In this document: one piece after another, positions 17,238 through 25,893 of the stretch
Position numbering within the stretch: the first letter of the stretch is position 1
How the letters are laid out: each line of letters starts with the position of its first letter
Source of the DNA: Peribacillus frigoritolerans
Lineage (GTDB): Bacteria; Bacillota; Bacilli; Bacillales; DSM-1321
Assembly (NCBI RefSeq): GCF_040250305.1
Contig: NZ_CP158190.1
Location: 1,892,001-1,956,000 of the forward strand
Reading direction: 5' to 3'
Length of the DNA stretch: 64,000 nucleotides
Translations under genes and position numbers: made by a program
The notes under the pieces: model-generated
The model's input: only the letters and a program-made list of their open reading frames with translations
Told to the model about the DNA's origin: nothing
The model's database searches: none

Positions 17238-17372
17238 TATGTATGGAGGCAATAATACCCATTTCATTCCAAGGGAAGTGATAAAAAAGTAACATCGATT
17301 ATTATAAAAATGCGATTTAGTCTTACTTAAAAATACTGAATAATCAATTATTAAAAAGGGGGGGTAATTTCA

Positions 17373-17681
17373 ATGAATATCTTATTATGTTGTTCTGCAG
17401 GGATGTCTACTAGTTTATTAGTTACCAAGATGGAGGAAAGTGCTAAAAAACAAGGGGTAGAGTGTCATATATGGGCGGTTGGTTCTACAGAAGTGAACAA
17501 TGAAATAGATAAGGCGGATGTGATTTTATTAGGTCCTCAGGTTAGATATCTTCTTTCCAAGCTACAGGAAGCGGGGAAAGAAAAGGGAATTCCAGTCGCA
17601 ACCATCAATCCAATGTTCTATGGACTATGTAATGGTGAAGAAGTGCTAAAACAAGCCACTACTTTAATAAAAGGAGAATAA
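17373..17681 (+). CDS. chbB: PTS lactose/cellobiose-family EIIB component
   Basis: A 102-residue cytosolic phosphocarrier. The phosphorylated Cys is residue 7, in CCSAGMSTS at the N-terminus; [12 protein letters not shown] and [16 protein letters not shown] are family text. It accepts phosphate from EIIA and passes it to the sugar held by EIIC. G-rich ribosome site (GGGGGG) before ATG 17373. It is the first gene of a tightly packed five-gene operon, and the EIIC gene begins 5 bases after its stop. The symbol chbB reflects the operon content (chitobiose rather than plain cellobiose) and is an inference. Confidence 0.9.
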   Translation: MNILLCCSAGMSTSLLVTKMEESAKKQGVECHIWAVGSTEVNNEIDKADVILLGPQVRYLLSKLQEAGKEKGIPVATINPMFYGLCNGEEVLKQATTLIKGE

Positions 17682-17685
17682 GGAT

Positions 17686-19035
17686 ATGATGACTTTTATT
17701 GATAAGTATATTATGCCTGGGGCGGTAAAGGTAGGAAATAACCGGCATTTGCTTGCAATTCGTGACGCATTGATTGGAATGATAGCGATTACAATGATCG
17801 GGTCATTCGCCGTCCTGTTTAATAATCTAGGGCAAGTCATCAAGCCTTACGGAAGAATGATGGAGGCCATCTTCGGTCCTGCATGGAATACGCTCGGCGG
17901 TGATATTTGGTTTGGAACCTTTGCATTCATGACTGTATTCGCTGTATTCGGCATCTCTTATAAATTGGCGCGATCATACGGTGACGATGGTTTTGAAGCG
18001 ATGCTGGTATCTGCAGCCTGTTTCTTCTTACTATTGCCTCAAATCGGAAATGTCACTTTAACCATCGATGATAAGGATGTTACTGGAGGGGCCTGGGGTT
18101 TTGTAAGCGTGAACTATTTTAATGCTACAGCCCTCTTTACAGGAATTGTCGTTGCCTTGATAGCCACTGAAATATTTGTGAGACTTTCCCGAGTGAAGTA
18201 TTTAGTCATCAAGCTTCCTGATGGGGTACCTCCTGCGGTTGCCCGTTCATTTGCAAAGTTAGTGCCGGGTATGGCAACGATCTTTATCGCTGGTATATTC
18301 GGACTGCTATTCCGTAAAGCTACGGATGGGCAGGTATTGAATGACTGGTTGAGTAAAGTGATTGTATCTCCATTACAAAGTGCAGTAGATTCATTGCCAT
18401 TCGCTATTTTACTAGTATTTCTTGTTCATTTATTATGGATGATCGGTTTGCATGGACCCAATATCCTTGGTGGGATAACGACACCGCTTTTTGAAAGTTC
18501 GGGAGTGAAAAATATCGATTTATATGCAAAAGGTGTCAAAGACATGGACCAATACGGGGTATTGGCTGGTTCTTTCCTGGATGCATTTGTTTATTTAGGC
18601 GGATCTGGTGCAACATTGGGCCTCATCATTGCAATGATCATTGCCGGCCGGAAACGGTATAAACAGATGATTGCACTCGGAGGGGCACCAGGAGTGTTCC
18701 AGATTAACGAACCCATTCTTTTCGGATTGCCTATCGTTCTGAATCCAATGTGGTTCATCCCATTTGTTCTCGGCCCGGTAATTACAACGGTGATCTCTTA
18801 TATCGCGGTAAGCAGCGGAATGGTTTTCCCGATCGTCGCTAAGATTCCATGGGTTACCCCACCGATTGTGGGTGGATTCCTGGCCACGGGCGGACATGTA
18901 TCTGGAGCGGTTTTGGCTGCAATCAATCTAGTCATTTCAACAGCTATTTATTTACCATTCGTTTATGCTCAAGTGAAGATAGACACCAAAAATGAAACAA
19001 AGCTTACAAAAGATTCAGAAACGCTAAGCGTTTAA
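17686..19035 (+). CDS. chbC: PTS cellobiose/chitobiose EIIC permease
   Basis: A 449-residue membrane permease with about 10 membrane segments. The N-terminal IRDALIGMIAITMIGSFAVL and the hydrophobic repeats match the lactose/cellobiose EIIC family. The conserved MIGLHGPNILGG and GAPGVFQINEPILFGLPIVL (substrate-binding and phosphorylation loop, with the invariant NEP) are intact. A second ATG directly follows the first; either may start. It takes up and phosphorylates a beta-1,4-linked disaccharide. It is second in the operon, with AAGGAG upstream inside the end of chbB. Confidence 0.93.
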   Translation: MMTFIDKYIMPGAVKVGNNRHLLAIRDALIGMIAITMIGSFAVLFNNLGQVIKPYGRMMEAIFGPAWNTLGGDIWFGTFAFMTVFAVFGISYKLARSYGDDGFEAMLVSAACFFLLLPQIGNVTLTIDDKDVTGGAWGFVSVNYFNATALFTGIVVALIATEIFVRLSRVKYLVIKLPDGVPPAVARSFAKLVPGMATIFIAGIFGLLFRKATDGQVLNDWLSKVIVSPLQSAVDSLPFAILLVFLVHLLWMIGLHGPNILGGITTPLFESSGVKNIDLYAKGVKDMDQYGVLAGSFLDAFVYLGGSGATLGLIIAMIIAGRKRYKQMIALGGAPGVFQINEPILFGLPIVLNPMWFIPFVLGPVITTVISYIAVSSGMVFPIVAKIPWVTPPIVGGFLATGGHVSGAVLAAINLVISTAIYLPFVYAQVKIDTKNETKLTKDSETLSV

Positions 19036-19045
19036 GAAAGTAGTG

Positions 19046-19399
19046 ATGAAAATGGAAAAAGAAGAATTATACCAACTATCCTTTCAATTGATTTTATATA
19101 GTGGGAATGCGAGAAGCTTTGCAATGGAAGCGTTGCAGGAAGCAAAGAAAAAGAATTTTGATTCTGCCCGTTTGAAAATCGCCGAGGCGGAAACGGAATT
19201 ACTGCAGGCCCATAAATACCAAACCCAATTAATCCATGCTGAAGCGGGCGGGGACCATTTTGATCTTCCCATCATCCTAGTGCATGCACAAGATCATTTA
19301 ATGACGGCGATGACAGTAAAGGATCTTGCAATGGAAATGATCGATCTACGCGAAGAATTCTTACATGCAAATGTTGTGAAGGAGAGGACTGCCGAATGA
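19046..19399 (+). CDS. chbA: PTS lactose/cellobiose-family EIIA component
   Basis: A 117-residue helical phosphocarrier. YSGNARSFAMEALQEAK and the C-terminal LVHAQDHLMT are diagnostic; the first His of the latter (about residue 80) is the site phosphorylated by HPr. The ribosome site is weak (AAGAAAG), consistent with coupling to chbC ten bases upstream; a GTG at 19043 could also serve. The 3' end overlaps the next start by ATGA. Confidence 0.9.
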   Translation: MKMEKEELYQLSFQLILYSGNARSFAMEALQEAKKKNFDSARLKIAEAETELLQAHKYQTQLIHAEAGGDHFDLPIILVHAQDHLMTAMTVKDLAMEMIDLREEFLHANVVKERTAE

Positions 19400-20739
19400 G
19401 CAAGGGGCTGAAGGTTGTCACGATTGGCGGAGGATCGAGCTATACGCCAGAACTGATCGAAGGTTTCATCAAATATCATGAAGAACTTCCCGTGAGTGAA
19501 ATTTGGCTCGTGGACATCGAAGCGGGAAAGGAAAAGCTTGAAATTGTCGGGAATTTGGCAAGAAGGATGATTGAAAAGGCCGGTGTGAATATTGATGTAC
19601 ACCTCACGCTAGATAGAAAGAAAGCGCTTAAAGGCGCTGATTATGTAACAACCCAGCTGCGGGTTGGCCAGCTCGCAGCAAGGGCACTTGATGAAAAGAT
19701 TCCATTGAAACACGGAGTGATCGGACAGGAGACGAATGGACCTGGAGGGCTTTTCAAGGCTTTTAGAACGATTCCCGTCATTCTGGATATTGCTCATGAA
19801 ATGGAGGAATTATGTCCGGAAGCATGGCTGATTAACTTCACGAATCCTGCTGGAATGGTAACGGAAGCAGTTCTGCGTCACAGTAATATTTCCAAAATCA
19901 TCGGACTTTGCAATGTGCCGATTGGTATGGAACGAGGTGTTGCGGATTTGATGGATGTAGAGCCATCAAGAGTCCGGATCGACTTTGCCGGCTTGAACCA
20001 TATGGTTTACGGATTGGATGTATTCGTTGATGGCGAGAGTGTCAAAGATCAAATCATCAATTTGATTACGGATCCAGCTAAAGCTGTCACGATGAAGAAT
20101 ATCCATGCAATGGGCTGGGAGCCGGAATTCCTCAGAGCGTTAAACCTGTTTCCATGTCCATACCACAACTACTATTACAAAACGGGAGATGTGCTGGCCC
20201 AAGAATTGAAGGATGCAGAAAAAGGGGAAACACGTGCAGAGGTCGTTCAAAGACTTGAAGCAGGTTTATTCGAGCTATACAAAGACCAGGATCTGGCTAT
20301 CAAGCCGCCGCAGCTTGAAGAGCGCGGAGGTGCGTACTACAGCGATGCGGCTGTCCGGTTGATTTGCTCGATGCATACGGATAAGCGAGATATTCAAGCG
20401 GTAAATACGGTCAACCATGGTGCGATTGAAGGAATTCCTTACGGCTCGGCGATCGAAACCAGTTGCGTGATAACTAAGGATGGTCCTAAGCCGATCAATG
20501 TAGGAGAGCTTCCTGTCGCTGTCCGCGGATTAATCCAGCAAATCAAATCCTTTGAAAGGGTAGCTATTGAAGCTGCAATTTCGGGGGACTATGATACTGC
20601 GTTGCTTGCCATGACGATCAATCCACTCGTTCCAAGTGACCGGGTTGCAAAACTTATCTTAGACGAAATGCTGGAGGCACATAAAGATTATCTGCCGCAG
20701 TTTTTTGAAAAAAAGGAGTTGCAGGATAATTTATCATGA
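19396..20739 (+). CDS. chbF: 6-phospho-beta-glucosidase, glycoside hydrolase family 4
   Basis: A 447-residue cytosolic GH4 enzyme. VVTIGGGSSYTPELIEG is the NAD-binding loop; VTTQLRVGQLAARALDEKIP, GQETNGPGG, NFTNPAGMVTEAVLRH and GLCNVPIG carry the metal-binding residues (Asn, Cys) of the NAD- and Mn-dependent mechanism. It splits the phosphorylated disaccharide delivered by the PTS. The start overlaps the EIIA stop by 4 bases. Length equals that of LicH/CelF/ChbF (about 440-450). ChbF is favoured over LicH because of the deacetylase that follows. Confidence 0.92.
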   Translation: MSKGLKVVTIGGGSSYTPELIEGFIKYHEELPVSEIWLVDIEAGKEKLEIVGNLARRMIEKAGVNIDVHLTLDRKKALKGADYVTTQLRVGQLAARALDEKIPLKHGVIGQETNGPGGLFKAFRTIPVILDIAHEMEELCPEAWLINFTNPAGMVTEAVLRHSNISKIIGLCNVPIGMERGVADLMDVEPSRVRIDFAGLNHMVYGLDVFVDGESVKDQIINLITDPAKAVTMKNIHAMGWEPEFLRALNLFPCPYHNYYYKTGDVLAQELKDAEKGETRAEVVQRLEAGLFELYKDQDLAIKPPQLEERGGAYYSDAAVRLICSMHTDKRDIQAVNTVNHGAIEGIPYGSAIETSCVITKDGPKPINVGELPVAVRGLIQQIKSFERVAIEAAISGDYDTALLAMTINPLVPSDRVAKLILDEMLEAHKDYLPQFFEKKELQDNLS

Positions 20740-21467
20740 TTGAAGTCCTTGTAAATGCAGATGATTTCGGGTTAACTAAAGCGGTGAATTATGGGATTTT
20801 GGATAGCCACAAATATGGAATTGTCAATTCAGCAACGATCATGATGAATGCCAAAGCAACGGAGCATGCGATTGAAATCGCCAAGAAGACACCATCGTTG
20901 AAGGTAGGTATACACTTAGTGCTGACATGGGGGAAACCTTTGTTGAGTGATGTTCCGAGTTTGGTTGGTGAATCTGGTTTCTTTAAGAAGCAAGGGTTGG
21001 TATATGGGGATCCTGCCGGTATTTCCTTGAGCGAATTGGAGAGGGAGTGGTCAGCACAAATCGAAAGATTCTTGGAATTTGGTCTATTCCCGACTCATTT
21101 TGACAGCCATCATCATGTACATGGGATCACAGCATTTCTACCGGTTATTAAAAAGCTGTCAGATAAATATGGATTGCCAGTGCGAAATGCCGGAAGGCAC
21201 CTTACTGGGATTCAAACCGTTACAGATGTATTCCTGGATGATTTTTATGGAGAAATGGTGGTTGAAGATTACTTTCAAAACTTGAAGGGGAGGGTAATGG
21301 ATGGGGCGAGCGTGGAGATAATGACTCATCCTGCTTATATGGATGAAGAATTGATGGAAGTCTCCTCATATAATCATAAACGCTTAAAAGAAACCCGGAT
21401 CTTGACAAATGCAAAATTACCTGAGGGATTTTTCCTTAGATTCAGCATCAACCAGGTTAACATTTGA
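20736..21467 (+). CDS. chbG: ChbG/YdjC-family carbohydrate deacetylase
   Basis: A 243-residue cytosolic enzyme of the YdjC/ChbG family. LVNADDFGLTKAVNYGILD carries the catalytic/metal Asp, and HFDSHHHVHG the metal-binding His residues; VGIHLVLTWGKPL and EIMTHPAY are further family motifs. In E. coli, ChbG removes one acetyl group from N,N'-diacetylchitobiose-6-phosphate so that ChbF can cleave it. Its overlap by ATGA with chbF makes chitobiose the likely substrate of the whole operon. The B. subtilis lic operon lacks this gene. It is last in the operon and followed by a terminator. Confidence 0.9.
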   Translation: MIEVLVNADDFGLTKAVNYGILDSHKYGIVNSATIMMNAKATEHAIEIAKKTPSLKVGIHLVLTWGKPLLSDVPSLVGESGFFKKQGLVYGDPAGISLSELEREWSAQIERFLEFGLFPTHFDSHHHVHGITAFLPVIKKLSDKYGLPVRNAGRHLTGIQTVTDVFLDDFYGEMVVEDYFQNLKGRVMDGASVEIMTHPAYMDEELMEVSSYNHKRLKETRILTNAKLPEGFFLRFSINQVNI

Positions 21468-21498
21468 TTTCGATAAATATAGCCCTTTAATTGCAAAA

Positions 21499-21534
21499 GA
21501 GGACCATTCATCCAAATGATGAATGGTCCTTTTA
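21499..21534. terminator. Bidirectional terminator between chb operon and ndh
   Basis: Perfect 13-bp stem AGGACCATTCATC / GATGAATGGTCCT, followed by TTTT on the plus strand and by CTCTTTTGC on the minus strand. It can end both convergent units. Confidence 0.85.
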
Positions 21535-21560
21535 AATTCAATGAGTGCTTTATCTTAAAA

Positions 21561-22742
21561 TTAATAAGCCAAGCTGAATAGGGCTTTAATGTGTGATAGA
21601 TAGCGAACATTACTTGCTTCTTTCATCAATGTAGCCGGAAGGCCTTTAAGGGACGTGTTATTGGCCCCAACCGTTGCCACCGCATCCTTACGGCCAAGGC
21701 TCGCAAGTGTACCTGAGTTTACAGGTGAAAATGCTTCAAGTTTCTTGCCTTCAAAGGCTGCAAATAGGTTGTAACCAACAAGCTCACCCATTTGCCAAGC
21801 ATTTTGAGCAGTAGGTGCGTATGGACGGCCGCCTTCTGGAGGGAAAGCAACGGCACTGTCTCCGACAACGAATACGTCTTTATGGGATTTGGATTGCAAA
21901 TACTCATTAACGGTTGCTTTGCCGCGGTCCACTTCAAGGCCTGATTCGCCTACGACAGGAAGAGCCGCAACTCCACCTGTCCAAACAAGCGTATTGGCCG
22001 TTATCGTTTGTCCATCTTTCAATTCGATTTGATTGCCTTTAACACCCGTTACAGGCAGACCTGTCAAGAACTCAACGCCGCGTGCTTCCAAGCTTGTCAT
22101 CGCACGTTCGATTAAGTGGTCAGGCAGGACCGGAAGGATTTTTGGACCAGCTTCCACAAGCTTGATTTTCAAGTCCTTGAAGTCCACTCCGAACTTTTTA
22201 GCGATTTTAGGGAAGTGATCCACGATTTCACCGATTAGCTCGACGCCCGTCAATCCGCCGCCGCCGATCACGATGGTTGCGTCCGCTTCATTATTTGTTT
22301 GTGCATATTCGCGAATGCGATCTTCGATATGTTTGTAGATCTTGTTTGCATCATTTACGGATTTCAAGACCATGCTGTTTTCCTCAAGTCCCGGAATGCC
22401 GAAGAATCCTGTTTGGCTTCCCAAAGCAACGACCAGGGCATCATAAGATAAAGTGGAACCATTGGCAAGTTTCACTTCTTTGTTATCGACTGAGAAAGAC
22501 TCCACTTTGGAAATGACAAGGTCGATATCTTTTCCTTTGAAAAGCTTTTCCAACGGAATGGAAACGGCTTGTTCGGAAATGGATCCGCCTGCAAGACGGT
22601 GCAATTCGGTGATGATTTGGTGCGTTGGAAATTGGTTCACCACTGTAACCTGCACTTCATCTCTTTTGTAATATTCACGTACGGATAAGGCAGATAGCAA
22701 TCCAGCGTAACCCGCACCTAAGATGACGATTTGTTTTGACAT
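21561..22742 (-). CDS. ndh: Type II NADH dehydrogenase
   Basis: A 393-residue single-subunit NADH:menaquinone oxidoreductase (B. subtilis YjlD/Ndh type), a peripheral membrane flavoprotein that feeds electrons into the respiratory chain without pumping protons. The FAD motif IVILGAGYAGLLSAL is at residues 5-19 and the NADH motif TIVIGGGGLTGVELIGE at ~160-176. VFVVGDSAVAFPPEGGRPYAPTAQNAW is the second FAD contact. The C-terminal amphipathic helix region (LMKEASNVRYLSHIKALFS) fits membrane attachment. It follows yjlC by 39 bp, as in B. subtilis. Confidence 0.92.
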   Translation of the reverse strand: MSKQIVILGAGYAGLLSALSVREYYKRDEVQVTVVNQFPTHQIITELHRLAGGSISEQAVSIPLEKLFKGKDIDLVISKVESFSVDNKEVKLANGSTLSYDALVVALGSQTGFFGIPGLEENSMVLKSVNDANKIYKHIEDRIREYAQTNNEADATIVIGGGGLTGVELIGEIVDHFPKIAKKFGVDFKDLKIKLVEAGPKILPVLPDHLIERAMTSLEARGVEFLTGLPVTGVKGNQIELKDGQTITANTLVWTGGVAALPVVGESGLEVDRGKATVNEYLQSKSHKDVFVVGDSAVAFPPEGGRPYAPTAQNAWQMGELVGYNLFAAFEGKKLEAFSPVNSGTLASLGRKDAVATVGANNTSLKGLPATLMKEASNVRYLSHIKALFSLAY

Positions 22743-22781
22743 AGTTAATCCCCCGTCCTTACTGATTGAAAGTTTATCAAA

Positions 22782-23219
22782 TTATTTTTGGTTTTTACGT
22801 TCTGAAGAGACTTCAAGAAAAGCTTGGGCGAAACGGAAAAGCTTTTGTGCTTGCGGATCTTTCATCATTCTTAACAGACCAAAAAGACCGATCACATCAG
22901 TATTCGCTTCTGCACGATCCTTAGCTTCAATGGCATTAGCCGCAAGCCCTTTCACTGAGCCCACTACAGGTGTAGCGATCTCCGAAATGGCGCTGACCGT
23001 ATCATTTTTCAAAACATCATCAGTCGCAACCGATTGAGCGAAATCATAAGACTTTGTTAAAATATTCACTAACTCAGTCAGTTTTGGTAACTGCTCAACT
23101 AAAGTGTTCAATGATTCCTGAACCTCAGGCTTTAAAAGCTGATCTAGGATATCCAATTGTTCTTGGTTTGCAGAAATATTAAGTGTTTCATGTTCAGGTT
23201 TTGTGGCTACATCTACCAT
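22782..23219 (-). CDS. yjlC: DUF1641 protein, YjlC-like
   Basis: A 145-residue soluble helical protein preceding ndh in the same direction. SLNTLVEQLPKLTELVNILT and VVGSVKGLAANAIEA with a C-terminal IGLFGLLRMMKDPQAQKLFR are typical of DUF1641, whose genes sit beside ndh in B. subtilis (yjlC-ndh) and beside formate-dehydrogenase-like genes elsewhere. AAGGGGA precedes the ATG. In B. subtilis the pair is repressed by Rex; I looked for a clear TTGTGA-N6-TCACAA box upstream and did not find one. Molecular role unknown. Confidence 0.88.
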   Translation of the reverse strand: MVDVATKPEHETLNISANQEQLDILDQLLKPEVQESLNTLVEQLPKLTELVNILTKSYDFAQSVATDDVLKNDTVSAISEIATPVVGSVKGLAANAIEAKDRAEANTDVIGLFGLLRMMKDPQAQKLFRFAQAFLEVSSERKNQK

Positions 23220-23531
23220 ATCTAATTCCCCTTTAAACTTATTTATTTTGATTTATGTGTTTTCCGCCGATACTACTAATCATACGACTCTAATCTCTTA
23301 ATTTCAAATATTTCTTTTGTGATACGAATATAATTTTTATAGTTATAAATAAAAGTTTTTAGGTGTGTTTCGAGATTTATCTTAATATTCCGAGAAAATA
23401 TTAAGATTATTCTGATGATAATACTTTCTTTCTCATTTCCTATCTATAATGTCCATAATCTTTGAGTATGCCATGCTTGAATGAGACCGAAGAATATTTT
23501 ATCTGATTTAGGGTAAATAATATTATCGGAA
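23220..23531. other. Upstream region of yjlC
   Basis: AT-rich; presumably holds the yjlC-ndh promoter, but I see no unambiguous -35/-10 pair and no perfect Rex site (the nearest is ATCACAAAAGAAATATTTGA on the minus strand at about 23302-23324). Confidence 0.3.
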
Positions 23532-23753
23532 TTGGAGATGATGCCTTTGGTAGAACGCAGGATTTTAAAGATCCGTGGTGAGAATATTGAAATATCCTCT
23601 AAGTACAATGAAAAATATAGTAAATGGAATTGTACAGCTAAAATTCCCAATAGTTCCATCATTGCTTATTGTCGTGATAAGAATAAGCTACGTGCTGAGA
23701 CAGTTTCTATGAGCAGGTTATTAATTACTTATGATGACTATAAAATTATCTGA
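23532..23753 (+). CDS. Small protein of unknown function
   Basis: A protein of about 70 residues (start TTG 23532 or ATG 23538/23541) of mixed charge: ERRILKIRGENIEISSKY, then WNCTAKIPNSSIIAYCRDKN, then SRLLITYDDYKII. The beta-strand-like pattern and the strong terminator directly after it support a real gene. There is no membrane segment. I do not recognise the family. Confidence 0.55.
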   Translation: MEMMPLVERRILKIRGENIEISSKYNEKYSKWNCTAKIPNSSIIAYCRDKNKLRAETVSMSRLLITYDDYKII

Positions 23754-23758
23754 GTTGT

Positions 23759-23801
23759 AAAAGGCGCCCAACCTTGAAGAGGAAGTGGGCGCCTTTTTTA
23801 T
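23759..23801 (+). terminator. Terminator of the small 23.5-kb gene
   Basis: AAAGGCGCCCA pairs with TGGGCGCCTTT, followed by six T. Confidence 0.85.
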
Positions 23802-23818
23802 AGAATAATATTTTTATC

Positions 23819-23921
23819 TGCGATATCGGGAATATATCTTCGAAAATGGAGATATATCATCGAAAACTCCTGATTTATCTACGAATTATTCGATTTATCG
23901 ATTTTTCGACAAAAACTTCTT
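23819..23921 (-). repeat. Degenerate 20-bp tandem array 1
   Basis: Read on the minus strand, units such as TTTTCGATGATATATCTCCA and TTTTCGAAGATATATTCCCG follow each other, with more diverged units on both sides (TTCGTAGATAAATCAGGAG). The same unit family forms array 2 at 54737-54868 on the plus strand. The rest of the 418-bp gap up to 24172 is AT-rich and has no gene. Confidence 0.7.
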
Positions 23922-24172
23922 TTAAATAAGCTATTTTTTTATGAAAAGAAACGAAATTGTCAAAAAATATATCAGAAAATACTGAAAAGGATAGTAAAAT
24001 TATGTTAATATATTTAAAAAAAGTATTATTTTCTAAATAATAATGAATAATTTATTTTTAAAGGATCTCCATAAATGGAGTGTAGGACCTGGCCATTTTA
24101 TATGCAGCGAATAGCAAGTGAAATAGCCTAATAGAATAAGATTATCAATTAAATGGAAATGGAGTCGATACA

Positions 24173-24628
24173 ATGGTTAATATTACTGGATATGGCAAAG
24201 CGACACAAGAAGCAGTGAATAATTTTCAGAAATTTGTGGGTTTTGAAATCCCTGCAGATTATCAACAATTTCTCCTTAAGCATAATGGCGGCACAACGGC
24301 GGTCCAAAACTGTAAGTTTTATGTAGATGGATTAGACACACTCGTTTGCTTAAATGTACTTTATGGATTAGAGCTTCAAGATAAAGAACTGGATTTACGG
24401 AAATGGCATGAAGAAAACAGAGATGACTTACATAAGAATTGCATTATAATAGGTAATGCTACATGTGCAGGTAAAATCTTGCTGATAAATAATGAAGAGG
24501 AAAAGGGAGTTTACTTCTGGGATCAGGGTTGGTATTCGGATCCATCAAGCCAGGATGAAAATATTTATAAAGTTGCATCGAGTTTTCAGTCCTTCATTGA
24601 GGGATTGAAAATCCCGGAGGAAATCTAA
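24173..24628 (+). CDS. SMI1/KNR4 (SUKH) family protein, intact
   Basis: A 151-residue soluble protein with a full SUKH fold: FEIPADYQQFLLKHNGGTT (residues ~24-42) is the characteristic first helix and turn, GNATCAGKILLINNEEEKG and VYFWDQGWYSD the beta core, and VASSFQSFIEGLK the closing helix. SUKH proteins are frequent immunity proteins for polymorphic toxins and also occur as stand-alone proteins. No toxin gene lies next to it. Unlike the copy at 4667-5452 it is unbroken. A hairpin terminator follows. Confidence 0.85.
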   Translation: MVNITGYGKATQEAVNNFQKFVGFEIPADYQQFLLKHNGGTTAVQNCKFYVDGLDTLVCLNVLYGLELQDKELDLRKWHEENRDDLHKNCIIIGNATCAGKILLINNEEEKGVYFWDQGWYSDPSSQDENIYKVASSFQSFIEGLKIPEEI

Positions 24629-24641
24629 TTTTATTGTAATC

Positions 24642-24676
24642 CCCTTGATTGGCTCATACCATTCAAGGTTTTTTAT
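24642..24676 (+). terminator. Terminator of the SMI1/KNR4 gene
   Basis: CCTTGATTGG pairs with CCATTCAAGG (one mismatch), followed by TTTTTT. Confidence 0.7.
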
Positions 24677-24700
24677 TGTCATGTTAATGAGGAGAAAAAG

Positions 24701-25120
24701 ATGTATAAAATATTATTGGTTGAAGACGATTCCAAAATAGCTGGAATCTTGGTCAATTACTTAAAAAGGTATGGGTATGAGGTTTTTGAAGTGAATCAAC
24801 TGGACCAAGTCTTTGCGGAGTTCCAAGAGATAAAGCCAGATTTGGTTTTATTGGATATTAATCTGCACTATTTTGATGGTTTCCATTGGTGCCGGCTAAT
24901 AAGGACGGTTTCAAAGGTTCACATCATATTCATCTCTGCTAGGACAGATGAAATGAACCAAGTCATGGCCATTGAATATGGGGGAGATGATTATTTAACG
25001 AAACCGTTTCATTTGGAAATGGTACTGGCGAAAATAAAGAGTGTCCTACGTAGGGGAAAGAAAGAGCTTCCACCAAAGGATTTTAGATACGTTAAGCGTT
25101 TTGGGAGGAGTCTATCATGA
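24701..25120 (+). pseudogene. Truncated BceR-type response regulator
   Basis: Only the receiver domain remains (139 residues). The acidic pocket VEDDSK, the phospho-acceptor Asp in DLVLLDINLHYFDG (about residue 53), the ISA and the Lys in GGDDYLTKPFH are all intact. After the linker RRGKKELPPKDF the OmpR-type DNA-binding domain is missing. From about 25088 the DNA, read in another frame, encodes DTLSVLGG, which resembles the C-terminal end of a Bce-type ATPase. This fits a deletion that removed the output domain, the kinase gene and nearly all of the ATPase gene. A good ribosome site (GAGGAG) remains, so a receiver-only protein could still be made. Confidence 0.75.
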
Positions 25121-25841
25121 ACATCCGACTTCTCGCTAAGAGAAATATCCAAGGAAATGCACAACGTTATCTAGCTTATTTTTTCAGTATTGTCCTTTCG
25201 GTCTCAATCTTTTTTATTTATGCATCATTTATCTTTCATCCAGATGTGGTCCATGCGAATATCCCTGGGGGACAGTTAATTGGTAAGGGACTCATTGCAG
25301 CTGAAATAGTGATCATCATATTTTCAGTTTTCTTTATCGCTTATTCGAATGCTGCATTTATACAGCCGCGAAAAAAGAGTTTGGGGTGCTGACACTGCTT
25401 GGAATGTCCAAATCCCAATTAAGAAAACTGATTTACTTGGAGCAAACGATGGTTTCCCTCATACCTATCATTTTGATACTTTTTATCGGCTTGTTTGTCA
25501 GTTTATTATTCTTTATCGTCCAAGGAAGCATGATGTATCTGCGAGTTTTTACGAATTTAGAAGATAAAAAAATTCAAATTCACGCTCTTCATCGATTGGG
25601 CCTGACAAAAAAAGAAATACGGCAAATTTTAAGTGCGGAAATACGGATTCTCTTTTTCGCTCCTTTTCTGATAGGAATGATTCATGCCATAGTCGCCTAC
25701 GTGGCATTAAGCAATTTATTGGGATCCAATTTGTTTGTCTATTCGGCCATCGTCATCGCAACTTATTTTCTTTTTCAACTACTCTGTTATCAAGTAACTA
25801 AAAAGATGTATGAGCGGGCAGTCATCAATTCGATTAAATAA
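25117..25841 (+). pseudogene. BceB-type ABC permease remnant (internal deletion plus frameshift)
   Basis: Begins MNIRLLAKRNIQGNAQRYLA, the standard N-terminus of Bce permeases, and continues to SNAAFIQPRKK. There a run of six A (about 25370-25375) is one short: adding one A joins it to KEFGVLTLLGMSKSQLRKLI in the next frame, which is normal family text. After LFVSLLFFIVQG the sequence jumps to SMMYLRVFTNLEDKKIQIHA, which belongs near the C-terminus, so the middle of the ~640-residue protein with its large extracellular domain is gone. Together with the truncated BceR it marks a dead antimicrobial-peptide sensing/detoxification module. Confidence 0.8.
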
Positions 25842-25858
25842 AAGCTATCATAGTAAAT

Positions 25859-25893
25859 GGAATCAGGGGGATCAGGCTCTGATTCCATTTTTT
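25859..25893 (+). terminator. Terminator after the Bce remnant
   Basis: GGAATCAG pairs with CTGATTCC, followed by ATTTTTTT. The remaining ~490 bp up to the kinase gene are very AT-rich; TTGACA at 26316 may be a -35 element, but its -10 partner (AGAATA) is poor. Confidence 0.75.

Noticed and set aside
23280..23330. A Rex operator in front of yjlC-ndh
   Set aside because: Only one half-site-like ATCACAA is visible; the TTGTGA-N6-TCACAA palindrome is not formed.
23819..23921. The ATATC-rich array as a CRISPR
   Set aside because: The period is only 20 bp with no unique spacers, units are degenerate, and no cas genes are present. The same holds for 54737-54868.
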